This document shows, one piece after another, positions 1-8,116 of a stretch of DNA of 64,000 nucleotides. The translations under genes and the position numbers were made by a program. Origin of the DNA: Lachnospiraceae bacterium (GTDB lineage: Bacteria > Bacillota > Clostridia > Lachnospirales > Lachnospiraceae). Under the pieces are notes generated by a model. It saw only the letters and a list, made by a program, of their open reading frames with translations. It did not search any database and was not told the DNA's origin. How positions within the stretch are numbered: the first letter of the stretch is position 1; each line of letters opens with the position of its first letter. Location: the NCBI GenBank assembly GCA_017460885.1, contig JAFUAB010000026.1, positions 1-64,000 on the forward strand, given 5' to 3'.

Positions 1-769
1 CATTGTACCGTTCCACACTCCCGTCCTCCGAAAATACTGGCAGCGCAAACCTTGAATTATAGCGATACCATCCGTATCGCGCATTCCATTGGTGCTTATT
101 TCCCTGATTCTCCTTAAAATGCTTATCGGTGGCAATCTCAATGAGTTCAGGAATGCCTTGCGCCGCATTTGCCTTAGCTTTTGCCGCTGTTCCCTTCAAA
201 CCGTGTGTATATCTTGATCCCGTATATTCATCCGGCAACTTGCTACCTATGTATATTACATCCTCTGATGATGCAATCTGAAAAAAATGTCCGACATATT
301 CCTCAAGATACTCTTTGACTTCATTCCAATCCACAGAGCGTTTCCCTTTAAAGCGAATATCGTTTATCTTAACCAACTGCTTTCCCTTTGCATCCTTTAT
401 TATTTCTACATTTCTCTCCATAACAGTTTTCTCCTTCGTATTCTGAAGCATATTCATATATGCCAGCAATCGTTTTTTCTTCGTCTCCGACAGTTCCTTG
501 TATTCCTTGACAAGTTCTATCTCCGTACCATCCATAGAGACGGATGCGTCATGATCCACTGATGCAGAGCTGCGTTTTCCGATAAGCAGTTCCGCCGGCG
601 TGATCTGTAATGCCTCACATATGACCATGATCTTATCCGCTCCAGGGTTGGTATTTCTTCTTTGCCAGTCAAATATCGTATGTCGGGATATGCCTGTCAT
701 GCGTGATAACTCAGGCATTGATATATTTTTCTCTTTCATGATACTGAAAAGTCTTTCACCAATCGTCAT
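1..769 (-). CDS. XRE-family HTH regulator, 3' end off the window
   Basis: The frame is open from the ATG at 769 to the left edge, about 256 codons, so the gene is partial. Residues 1-65 form a helix-turn-helix of the XRE/Cro type, with a recognition-helix segment SRMTGISRHTIFDWQRR and a typical ending PAELLIG. A linker with an acidic or lysine-rich helix follows (~75-110). The second domain, from about residue 115, is basic and aromatic-rich (DIRFKGKRSVDWNEV, HQWNARYGWYRYNSRF) and I do not recognise it. GGAGAA lies 6 bases before the ATG. It is the last visible gene of the minus-strand mobile-element cluster that begins with the relaxase remnant, so it probably regulates element genes. The DNA-binding role is family knowledge; the target is unknown. 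Confidence 0.8.
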   Translation of the reverse strand, partial: MTIGERLFSIMKEKNISMPELSRMTGISRHTIFDWQRRNTNPGADKIMVICEALQITPAELLIGKRSSASVDHDASVSMDGTEIELVKEYKELSETKKKRLLAYMNMLQNTKEKTVMERNVEIIKDAKGKQLVKINDIRFKGKRSVDWNEVKEYLEEYVGHFFQIASSEDVIYIGSKLPDEYTGSRYTHGLKGTAAKAKANAAQGIPELIEIATDKHFKENQGNKHQWNARYGWYRYNSRFALPVFSEDGSVERYN

Positions 770-835
770 AGCTGTTCTCCTTATAATTCAAGACATGCCG
801 CGCATGTTCTGTTGGCATATCCCAACGATACCATA

Positions 836-1129
836 TTATGATACTTTCTGCAATAGGATCCGCTCATTTTCTGCAAAAATCGTGTAGTCACTTATCCTGC
901 TGTGCTCCTGTTTTCTCCGGCTTCCATTCTTCATAACATGAAGCCGCTCATATAAAGCATATAACTCGTCCATTTTCACAAGGCAGGCGTATGACGGAAG
1001 CGAATCCATATCTATTTCATCTATATGTCTTGCGATCACATCTGACATAAAAACGGCAAACCTCTGCCAGATGTCGTCCTTGTTTTCCTCTCCCAAGCGG
1101 GAGGGTATATTCTTCGTATTATCATGCAC
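836..1129 (-). CDS. small hypothetical protein of mobile element
   Basis: A 97-codon frame starting at GTG, with GGAGGAG six bases upstream. An ATG three bases further up is in another frame. The product is charged and helical (IWQRFAVFMSDVIARHIDEID), with no signal peptide or membrane segment. It lies between the acidic small protein gene and the XRE regulator on the same strand, as small accessory genes of mobilizable elements do. I do not recognise a family. Coding is supported by the ribosome site, the operon position and the balanced composition. A competing frame (90 codons, 1036-1308) overlaps it and looks less protein-like. Confidence 0.55.
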   Translation of the reverse strand: MHDNTKNIPSRLGEENKDDIWQRFAVFMSDVIARHIDEIDMDSLPSYACLVKMDELYALYERLHVMKNGSRRKQEHSRISDYTIFAENERILLQKVS

Positions 1130-1267
1130 ATAAATCTCCTCCTTCCCGCACTATCGCTGTAGTATTTCGGTGTTATGCCGCCGATAGCTTTTCGATGGCT
1201 ATGCTGCCTATGGGCATAGTCCAGTGTCACCTGTGATATAACGATCAGGCGACTTGTGAGCGAAACA

Positions 1268-1741
1268 TCATTCCTCATCAGATTCTTCTGATTCTTCCTC
1301 GTTATCATCCCCTATGGGTTCGTTGTTTTCTTCGATTTCCGACTCCTTCTCATTATCCGCATCAGGTGAAAATGTCGGTTCTTCTTCCGAAGAAGCAAGA
1401 GTATGGTGTTCCCTTGCGGAAGACTCAATCTCATTACCGTCTTCCCCGGATATGTCCGCCTCGTCAGATTTATTTCTTATTTCCGATATCTTATCCCTGA
1501 CAGCCTTCTGCGACATGGCGGTATCGACAATCTCCTTAAGCTCCTCTCCATCAAAACAATAAAAATCCGGCAGGTGGTCTGCAAACATATCCCCGATACA
1601 TCCCCTCGCTTTCTTCTTAAGTTCTTCGATCTTCCTGTGATCTTTCCGTATCTGCTCCTGCAAACGCTTCTTATCACGCTCCAATTTTTCCATAAGGCGG
1701 ATCTGCGCCTCGCTCTTGTTATTCTCATCAATTCTTATCAT
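1268..1741 (-). CDS. small coiled-coil/acidic-tail protein, DUF3847-like layout
   Basis: 157 residues. Residues 1-45 are a Lys/Glu-rich coiled coil (SEAQIRLMEKLERDKKRLQ). Residues 45-90 form a short globular part containing KARGCIGDMF and an ELKEIVDTAM helix. The last ~60 residues are strongly acidic and probably disordered. The coiled coil followed by a KAR motif and a helical segment matches the layout of the gene at 16711-17043, which I read as DUF3847-like, but the key positions differ. The start at 1741 is preferred because GGGAG lies about ten bases before it. An alternative ATG at 1768 overlaps the relaxase stop as TAATG. It is coupled to the relaxase remnant and is probably a mobilization accessory. 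Confidence 0.6.
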   Translation of the reverse strand: MIRIDENNKSEAQIRLMEKLERDKKRLQEQIRKDHRKIEELKKKARGCIGDMFADHLPDFYCFDGEELKEIVDTAMSQKAVRDKISEIRNKSDEADISGEDGNEIESSAREHHTLASSEEEPTFSPDADNEKESEIEENNEPIGDDNEEESEESDEE

Positions 1742-1767
1742 CTTAAAAGTCTCCCTTCCTGAAATCA

Positions 1768-2784
1768 TTACAGGCTTGTCTGCCTTTTCTTTCTTTTAGT
1801 TTCATCGTGTTCCCGCGAAATTGCTGTCCGCTTCAGTTCATCGCTTCTACGAACAACTTCTGTCTTTTCTTCAAGCTTTGCCTTCATGGATACCCGTTGT
1901 CTGTGTCCGCTCTGGTTTGCCTGAGTCTGCTGCTGTGCCTGCATCTGGGCTGTCTGCATTGCCTGTTCCTGTGCTGCCTGCTCCTGAGCTTTTTTCTCCG
2001 CCTCATCTGTTGTTGTCATCTGTTCTCCACCCGAAGCCGCATCATCACCATCGCTGTCGGCATCGCCATCGCTTTTCTTTTTATCAGTCATAAAATCAAC
2101 AGCATCCCTGATATAATCAAGCATCTTAACTTCCTGATTAATCGGATCGTTCTTTATCTTTTCGGATTCGGTCTTTATCTCATCCTCAAGAGCAGCCATC
2201 TTTTCTGTCCACATTTCCCTGCAGATTTCAAAAGACGGCTCATCATATCCCTGCTCGCTTAAAATGCGCTTTGCCTTCTGGAACTTAGATATTTCCGCAT
2301 GATGCTTTTCCCGGTATTCATTCTGTTTTGCCTTGAAAAAGATCTTCCTCGACTCCTCATATACAAGCTTATTCTCATAGTAATCGTCTATCAGGGACAG
2401 GTTCTTCTTTATCCTCTTAAGCTCAGATTTTTTGTTATCGAGACCATCCTTCGCCTGCTTCAGAAGATCATTTTTCTCGCTTATGATTCTTTCCACATCG
2501 TCAATGGTGGTCAGATTATTCTGCTCAATATACACCTGCACCTTGGAGACATACTGAAGATTTCCAAGCTCCGCCTTCTTTGTCCCGCGCTCATAACCTT
2601 TGGCAACTTCATCCCTGTGTTCGTAATAGGTCATGACCATATTTGAGATTGTCGGGTTCTCGATACGATGAACCCTCTCCCTGGCATCCTTCATCCACTC
2701 GGCAAGATCTCTGAGGGCGTTAAGCAGACGGCGGATATTATTGTTGGTTCTCTTAGGTCGGGCATGGAACGAATACGGCTTCAT
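1768..2784 (-). pseudogene. MobA/MobL relaxase, C-terminal half only
   Basis: The frame encodes the helical C-terminal part of a MobA/MobL-type relaxase. Its residues from about 13 (TNNNIRRLLNALRDLAEWMK) align with the middle of the relaxase at 15343-16707, sharing the block IENPTxSxMVMxYxxHRxEVA. They continue past the point where the other copy breaks off, through coiled coil, an acidic stretch and a Gln-rich tail (AQMQAQQQTQANQ). The catalytic N-terminal half with its tyrosine and HxH metal site is missing. The first dozen residues, read up to the ATG at 2784, match nothing and overlap head-on with the plus-strand gene starting near 2783. The gene was therefore cut near 2750 and is probably inactive in transfer. 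It is diverged from the second relaxase, so the two are not halves of one gene. Confidence 0.75.
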
Positions 2785-3562
2785 GCCTTTCTGGAATGCC
2801 CTGCACTCAAACAGATGGAAACAAACCGAACTTGAGAAGATGGGATTTGATTTTTTAAGATCACGATTTGAAAATGGATATCCACTGGATATCTATGCTG
2901 CCCTGCGGATATCCGAAGGATATCTAAAAGCAAGGCTCCTAAGAGACCGGAACCGTGCAGCGGATATCTTCAATATGGAAATGGCAGAAATAAAGGACGG
3001 ACTGATGAACTGGACGGACGAGAGGATAAAAACTCCGAAAAGGTTCTATGAAAACAGTACCCTGTCAAAAAAAGCGATCAAAATAGACTTGTGGTATCCT
3101 ACCGGCACCCCGGAACCGGAGTGTGTCATTGCCCATGATTCCATCCTGCCCGTAATCAATTTTTACCACAGCCGCCTGCTATCCGCCGGACTGAATATCC
3201 GAAAATGTAAAGTCTGCGGAAAGAATTTCTTAGCCGAAAGCCTGAAATATGAACTATGCAGCGAGAAATGTCGTAAGGAACAGGGGAAGATCAAGAAACG
3301 TGAGTTTGATGCCCGGGCAGTCGAGAACAGCTATGATCGGACATATAAAAACGAGTGTCAGCGGTGGCGTAACATCATCCACCGAGCAGAGAAATCCGAA
3401 GACACTTCCCCGGAACAGATCTCAAAAATGAAAGCCACTTTTGAAGATTTCAAGGCTGAGGCTTTAAAGAGGAAAACTGCTGTCAAAAATGGGAAGTCTT
3501 CCTCTAAAGAATTTGAGGACTGGATTCTTGTCCAGTCCTCTATTCTCTATAAACTGCTTTGA
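2783..3562 (+). CDS. zinc-finger-like protein, 5'-truncated by a rearrangement
   Basis: The open frame runs from 2741. The first in-frame ATG that does not belong to the relaxase side is at 2783, and it has no ribosome site. The N-terminal ~110 residues are helical. Residues ~150-180 hold CKVCGKNF followed by CSEKCRKEQG, a four-cysteine zinc ribbon like those at the end of Firmicute DUF6076-type proteins (tentative match). The basic C-terminal part (KKREFDARAV, ECQRWRNIIHRAE) may bind nucleic acid. Missing start signals and head-on overlap with the relaxase remnant indicate loss of its 5' end and promoter. It may not be expressed. Confidence 0.5.
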   Translation: MPFWNALHSNRWKQTELEKMGFDFLRSRFENGYPLDIYAALRISEGYLKARLLRDRNRAADIFNMEMAEIKDGLMNWTDERIKTPKRFYENSTLSKKAIKIDLWYPTGTPEPECVIAHDSILPVINFYHSRLLSAGLNIRKCKVCGKNFLAESLKYELCSEKCRKEQGKIKKREFDARAVENSYDRTYKNECQRWRNIIHRAEKSEDTSPEQISKMKATFEDFKAEALKRKTAVKNGKSSSKEFEDWILVQSSILYKLL

Positions 3563-3658
3563 TGAGTATACACTTGCAGCATCCTCTTACATTTTAACCC
3601 GATTTACTATCAGACCTCTACTTGAAGTTATATCAAATAGCTTTATGCGTCTGTCCTA

Positions 3659-4510
3659 TTATTGTATACCATCTCTGACAACTTCGAAGCCGCATAAAGA
3701 TATGCCAATTTCATCTTCCAAAATATCTTTTGCATCCTTAAAATGTGTTGCTATATATTCCGGAGTATGGGCATCAGAGCCAAGAGTAATATATTTACCT
3801 CCCAAATCTTTGTACAGTCTGAGAATATCCCTGGATGGCTGTGTGTCTGACAAACCATAACGCCAAGAAGAAGTATTCAGTTCTAATCCTTTTCCTTCTG
3901 CAATTATGATTTTAAGTATTTCCTTAATAATATCCTGAACCTTTTCAAATGGATATATACCGTTTTTATCATATCTTGTGATTAAGTCAAGATGCGCCAA
4001 CACATCATAATTCTTAAAATGATTTATAACAGCAAGTATTTCTTCGTAATACCTCCTGTTATATTCCTCCTGAGTCTTTCCTCGCTGAAAATCCTGTGTC
4101 CATAGTTCCTGATTATCGACCTGATGAACAGAAAGTAGCACAAAATCAAGCTTGTCTCCGTACTTTGAATAAAGCTTATCATACTGAGGTATGGTGATCG
4201 TCTGTATTCCAAACTCAAGCCCGGCGCGGATAATTATTTGATCCTTGTATTTTCTTTTTAATTCTTCAATTTCTTTAAAGTATCGGGGATAATCTACATT
4301 TGCAAGTGCCATACGCTTAGGTTCTCCGGGACCTCCTTTTCGATATTCCATTCCCCGGGGATCATCCCAGTCTCGCTTGATCCCATAATCCACATGATCC
4401 GTAAAGCAGATTTCACGAAGCCCTAATGATATAGCCCGTTCCACCTGTGTCTCCATAGGAGTTTCCGAATCATCACTGTAATACGTATGAACATGATAAT
4501 CAGCAAACAT
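3659..4510 (-). CDS. PHP-domain histidinol-phosphatase (HisK/HisJ type)
   Basis: 283 residues of the PHP phosphoesterase fold. The N-terminal metal motif is DYHVHTYYSDDS. Further metal-binding segments are FTDHVDYG (~35), RAGLEFG (~95), LLSVHQVD (~125), LAHLDLI (~180) and the C-terminal GSDAHTPEYI. This set is typical of the HisK histidinol-phosphatase subgroup, which releases histidinol in histidine synthesis. No his genes are nearby, so another phosphate ester as substrate is possible. The start at 4510 is chosen because GGAG overlaps the stop of the upstream acetyltransferase. The longer frame would add 12 residues unlike the family. It is last in the MATE-acetyltransferase-acetyltransferase-PHP transcription unit. 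Confidence 0.85.
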   Translation of the reverse strand: MFADYHVHTYYSDDSETPMETQVERAISLGLREICFTDHVDYGIKRDWDDPRGMEYRKGGPGEPKRMALANVDYPRYFKEIEELKRKYKDQIIIRAGLEFGIQTITIPQYDKLYSKYGDKLDFVLLSVHQVDNQELWTQDFQRGKTQEEYNRRYYEEILAVINHFKNYDVLAHLDLITRYDKNGIYPFEKVQDIIKEILKIIIAEGKGLELNTSSWRYGLSDTQPSRDILRLYKDLGGKYITLGSDAHTPEYIATHFKDAKDILEDEIGISLCGFEVVRDGIQ

Positions 4511-4514
4511 TTTT

Positions 4515-5186
4515 CTACTCCGCAACAGGATATTTTTCGTTATCATTTTCTTCCTTCTCTATTCTTAGGATATCCTGCCATGCCTCTTCATCGATTTCCC
4601 GGCCTGCAAAGTGCTTATTACGGTCTGCCTCAGTAATTTTTCGTATTACACGACACGGATTGCCGGCAGCCACAGTCCACGCAGGAATATCCTTCGTAAC
4701 CACAGAGCCTGCACCAATCACCGTATTATCACCTATGGTCACTCCCGGACATATCACGACATTTCCACCAATCCATACGTTATTTCCAATGGACACATCT
4801 ATTCCATATTCATACTGCGTGTTTCTGGTAGCCGGATGAACAGGGTGCCCTGCCGTATAGATTGCCACATTCGGAGCAATCTGTACATTATCTCCAATCC
4901 TGATTTTTCCCACATCAAGCATCGTACAGTTATAGTTCGCAAAAAAGTTCTTTCCTACTTCTATATGGGTTCCATAGTCACAATAGAACGGTGGATTGAT
5001 AAAAGCATCCCCGTCTGACTTTCCAAGAAGTTCATTTACAATTCTTTTTATGGAAGCAAAATCAGACCGGTCTACAGTATTCAGTTCCTGCGTAAGCCTT
5101 CTTGTGATCTTCTGTTCCTCAAACACTTCATCATCTGAAATATAAACCAGCTCCCTGTCTCTTCTTTCAATATTACTCATTTTCAT
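4515..5186 (-). CDS. hexapeptide O-acetyltransferase (maltose/galactoside type)
   Basis: About 223 residues with a left-handed beta-helix. An N-terminal helical cap is followed by INPPFYCDYGTHIEVGKNF, the family's entry strand, and by hexapeptide repeats such as IGDNVQIAPN and IGNNVWIGGN. The active-site histidine is in the TAGHPVHP block (~125). The C-terminal GAGSVVTKDIP and GNPCRVIRKI are typical of maltose O-acetyltransferase (LbH-MAT). It would transfer acetyl from acetyl-CoA to a sugar hydroxyl in the cytoplasm. The start is an ATG at 5186, overlapping the end of the preceding acetyltransferase, with GGAG 14 bases upstream; an ATG at 5180 is also possible. It is a tandem paralogue of the upstream gene but clearly diverged. 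Confidence 0.85.
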   Translation of the reverse strand: MKMSNIERRDRELVYISDDEVFEEQKITRRLTQELNTVDRSDFASIKRIVNELLGKSDGDAFINPPFYCDYGTHIEVGKNFFANYNCTMLDVGKIRIGDNVQIAPNVAIYTAGHPVHPATRNTQYEYGIDVSIGNNVWIGGNVVICPGVTIGDNTVIGAGSVVTKDIPAWTVAAGNPCRVIRKITEADRNKHFAGREIDEEAWQDILRIEKEENDNEKYPVAE

Positions 5187-5784
5187 CGAATCTATGCTCC
5201 TTAAAATAATATTCTTTATCATGACCATCAATCTTTCGGATTGGCTTACATGGATTGTCGGCAGCTATGGTATATGCCGGTATGTCTTTTGTCACCACCG
5301 ATCCCGCACCAATCACTGCATATTCTCCTATCGTGATACCCGGAAGTATAATCGCACCTGCCCCTATCCATGCGCCATCTCCGATCACAATAGGAAAGGA
5401 ATACATACTTCCCTTGGCACGTTCCTCAGGATCAATCGGATGACCGGTTGTACAGAGCGTAACATTCGTTCCAAAAAGACAACCTTTTCCGATAGTAATC
5501 TTGTAATCATCAATGAACGTCATACCGGAATTAATATATGTACCGTCTCCAATCGTAACCGTTGACCCTACTGCCAATGTCAAAGGCTGATTAATCCAAA
5601 CATCCCTTCCCACGCTCCCGAACATTTTTTGAATCAGTCCGGCTCTTTTCTCTGTCTCGCTTGGCTTTGACATGTTAAAATCGTACATCAAATCCTTCAC
5701 CTTAGCCTGATGTGCCAGATATTCATCTGTATCATACCAGAGCTTTCCTTTAGATATTCTCTTTAATCTCTCTTGTTCTGTCAT
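5173..5784 (-). CDS. hexapeptide O-acetyltransferase (maltose/galactoside type), second copy
   Basis: 203 residues from the ATG at 5784, which follows AAAGGAGGGAGC; the longer frame adds 11 residues without support. The order is helical cap (MTEQERLKRISKGKLWYDTD, the MAT signature), a WINQPLTLAVG strand, the FIDDYKITIG and NVTLCTTGHPIDP blocks with the active-site histidine, then GDGAWIGAG hexapeptides and an ending with GAGSVVTKDIP and NPCKPIRKI. This is a maltose/galactoside O-acetyltransferase. It overlaps the MATE gene upstream by a few bases and the next acetyltransferase by ~14 bases, so translation is probably coupled. Acetylation of non-metabolised sugars for export is the classic explanation for such enzymes, and the neighbouring exporter fits, but this is inference. 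Confidence 0.87.
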   Translation of the reverse strand: MTEQERLKRISKGKLWYDTDEYLAHQAKVKDLMYDFNMSKPSETEKRAGLIQKMFGSVGRDVWINQPLTLAVGSTVTIGDGTYINSGMTFIDDYKITIGKGCLFGTNVTLCTTGHPIDPEERAKGSMYSFPIVIGDGAWIGAGAIILPGITIGEYAVIGAGSVVTKDIPAYTIAADNPCKPIRKIDGHDKEYYFKEHRFDENE

Positions 5785-7133
5785 GCTGCTCCCTCCTTTG
5801 TTATATTTTGTATCCATTTGCCCTGTCTATATCGCAGGTAATAGACAGGCAGTTTAACAAGTTCATCGGTGCTGATAAGAAGATAAACAACCATAGGTGG
5901 TAGATGAAGCACAAATGCAGCTATGAATCCCAGCGGCACACTGTAGCACCACATATCTATAGTGTCACAAATCAGTCCAAATCCGGTATCTCCTCCGGCC
6001 GATAGTATTCCGTTATTGAATACACAGTTATATGCCTTGGTCAAAATATACACGGCATTTATAAGCAACATCTGACCAAGGTACGTCTTTGCAGTACCTG
6101 TAAGATTCGTCATGTTTGCTATGAATGGTTTTGCCAAAACAACAAGACTTCCTCCTACTATGGCAAGTATAAATGTTAGTTGCAAAATAACTACTGCTTC
6201 GCTTTTTGCACTCTTTAGTTCTCCGCTTCCCAAAAGTGTTCCAAGATATATTCCTGCACCACTTGCTATTCCGTTACATCCTACCAGAGCGAAATTTCTC
6301 ACGATGGTTGCAATAGAATTGGCTGCCACCATATCACTCCCGATATGCCCAAGGATCACCGAGTAAGTGGCAAATGCCCCTCCCCAGCTGAGACCGTTAA
6401 GAGTGATTGGAAGCGTGTAGTGCCAGAATTGCCGCTTCAGTTCTCTGTCTGTATGGATCAGGTTATCGAAGCTAATGCCAACTCCCGTATTTCTTTTTAT
6501 TGTAAGGATGCACCAGAGTACTTCGATTACTCTTGCGATCAAAGTGCCAAGAGCGGCTCCTGCCACTCCCATCTTCGGAATCCCCAATAGCCCAAAGATA
6601 AAAACGCCGTTGAAAATGACATTTAGTACAAGCGCCGTTGTACCTATCACAGTGCTGATTTTAACCTTCTTTACAGCCTTCATGACAGCTTCTGCAACTT
6701 GGGATACACCCATAAATATATAGGATATTCCTACAATTCCAAGATACTTTGCACCTTCTTCGACCAGCACAGAATCCACTGTAAAAACTCTCATTACTAC
6801 GTTCGGGAAAAAAACGGTAACAAAGAAAAAAAACGACGAGATTATAATAGCCATTCTCATGGAATATCCCTGGATCTTTTCTATCACCGGGATATCACCT
6901 TTTCCAAAATACTGTGCCACTATAAGACTGGTTCCTATTGTAAGCCCAAGCAGTATGAGATTTAAGACAAATGTAACCTGCCCTGCAAGGGATACTGCGG
7001 ACAGGCTGTCCTGTCCGATCATTCCAACCATTAAAACATCTGCAGAACTGACCGCTGTAGAGAATATGTTTTGCACTGCTATCGGAAGTGATAGTGCTAT
7101 TACATCTCTTATAACAGCTTTATTGTTTTTCAT
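5781..7133 (-). CDS. MATE-family multidrug/organic cation exporter
   Basis: 450 residues with 12 predicted membrane segments in two MatE repeats. Residues 6-25 (IRDVIALSLPIAVQNIFSTA) and the following MVGMIGQDSLSAVSLAGQV are the typical N-terminal repeat start. The second repeat begins near residue 235 with WHYTLPITLNGLSW. These proteins extrude drugs or metabolites in exchange for Na+ or H+. The gene is first in a four-gene minus-strand unit and is read divergently from the AraC regulator, which probably controls it. The substrate cannot be told from sequence; the acetyltransferase partners suggest a sugar-like or modified compound. Confidence 0.88.
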   Translation of the reverse strand: MKNNKAVIRDVIALSLPIAVQNIFSTAVSSADVLMVGMIGQDSLSAVSLAGQVTFVLNLILLGLTIGTSLIVAQYFGKGDIPVIEKIQGYSMRMAIIISSFFFFVTVFFPNVVMRVFTVDSVLVEEGAKYLGIVGISYIFMGVSQVAEAVMKAVKKVKISTVIGTTALVLNVIFNGVFIFGLLGIPKMGVAGAALGTLIARVIEVLWCILTIKRNTGVGISFDNLIHTDRELKRQFWHYTLPITLNGLSWGGAFATYSVILGHIGSDMVAANSIATIVRNFALVGCNGIASGAGIYLGTLLGSGELKSAKSEAVVILQLTFILAIVGGSLVVLAKPFIANMTNLTGTAKTYLGQMLLINAVYILTKAYNCVFNNGILSAGGDTGFGLICDTIDMWCYSVPLGFIAAFVLHLPPMVVYLLISTDELVKLPVYYLRYRQGKWIQNITKEGAA

Positions 7134-7200
7134 AGCACTTCTCCTTCCTTTTAGACTAATGTAATGATATAATCAAATTATAAACGAAACAAGCAATATA

Positions 7201-7229
7201 GTATCAGTATTTTATAAGGATTGTATCAG
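7201..7229. promoter_or_regulatory. direct repeat in AraC/MATE divergent promoter
   Basis: GTATCAG occurs at 7201-7207 and again at 7223-7229, 22 bases apart, two helical turns, in the 98-base gap between the divergent MATE and araC-type genes. AraC-family proteins often bind such tandem sites. On the minus strand a TATAAT-like box (about 7180) lacks a good -35, as expected for an activated promoter. The second repeat lies just upstream of the regulator's start, so autoregulation is plausible. The assignment is inferred from position and spacing. Confidence 0.45.
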
Positions 7230-7231
7230 CT

Positions 7232-8116
7232 ATGACAAATTTAGATGTAATGCCCGACGCATCGGAAATTGTTCACTATGACAGACCGGATATTCCACTT
7301 TATATAAGAATAGGAACACTGTCTCATTATCCGGACCATAAGGCACTGTGTCACTGGCATGAAGATTTTGAGTTTATAAGAATATATGACGGAGAGATGG
7401 ATTACTTCATCGGCGGAAAAAATATCCGCATGAAGGCCGGAGACTGCCTTTTTGTCAACTCACGGCAGATGCACTACGGCTATAGCTCAAAGAAGAAAGA
7501 ATGTCATTTTCTATGCGTACTGATTTCCCCCGCAATCTTAACTGGGAGCAGACAACTGTTTGATGAGAATATTGCTCCGCTTATGAAAAACGGCAATTTC
7601 CCATTTGTCCATATTACTAAAAAAGATACTGAAATAACCTCATTTCAGCATCTTCTTGATAAGACTTACCACTTAAAGGAAAACAAATCAAACTACGAAA
7701 TTCACGTTATGTCCGCCCTGCTGGAGCTGATTTTAAAGCTGACAGAGCGTGAACCTGCTACAGAAGATTTCAAGTCAGAGTCATCATGGCTAGACGCTCA
7801 TCGAAAGATGGTGGCTTATATATCCTCCCATTTCGACGATGAGATCTCATTAAATGATATCTCAGGCAGCGCCTCGGTCAGTCGGGCTACGTGCTGCCGC
7901 ATATTTAAAAAATTTGACCAACTCTCTCCTATAGAATTTCTGACCATTTACCGCCTTAATGTAAGTGCTGACCTCCTAACAAGAACAGATGAAAGTATCT
8001 CTTTAATAGCAGGAAAATGTGGCTTTAACTCTGTCAGCTATTATTCCAAACTATTCCTTGAACATTACGGCTGTCAGCCACATAAATACAGAAATTTAGC
8101 TATTATATCATCTTAA
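7232..8116 (+). CDS. AraC-family transcriptional regulator with cupin sensor domain
   Basis: 294 residues. The N-terminal cupin (~25-150) contains HWHEDFEFIRIYDGEMDYFIG and GDCLFVNSRQMHYG. The C-terminal ~100 residues are a double helix-turn-helix of the AraC type (ISLNDISGSASVSRATCCRIFKKF, then SISLIAGKCGFNSVSYYSKLF and the closing YGCQPHKYRN). The upstream AAGGA is at a long but usable distance. It is divergent from the MATE cassette and is the likely local regulator; the ligand is unknown. Its last 14 bases overlap the 3' end of the convergent serine recombinase, so the mobile element ends at or inside the 3' end of this gene. Confidence 0.9.
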   Translation: MTNLDVMPDASEIVHYDRPDIPLYIRIGTLSHYPDHKALCHWHEDFEFIRIYDGEMDYFIGGKNIRMKAGDCLFVNSRQMHYGYSSKKKECHFLCVLISPAILTGSRQLFDENIAPLMKNGNFPFVHITKKDTEITSFQHLLDKTYHLKENKSNYEIHVMSALLELILKLTEREPATEDFKSESSWLDAHRKMVAYISSHFDDEISLNDISGSASVSRATCCRIFKKFDQLSPIEFLTIYRLNVSADLLTRTDESISLIAGKCGFNSVSYYSKLFLEHYGCQPHKYRNLAIISS

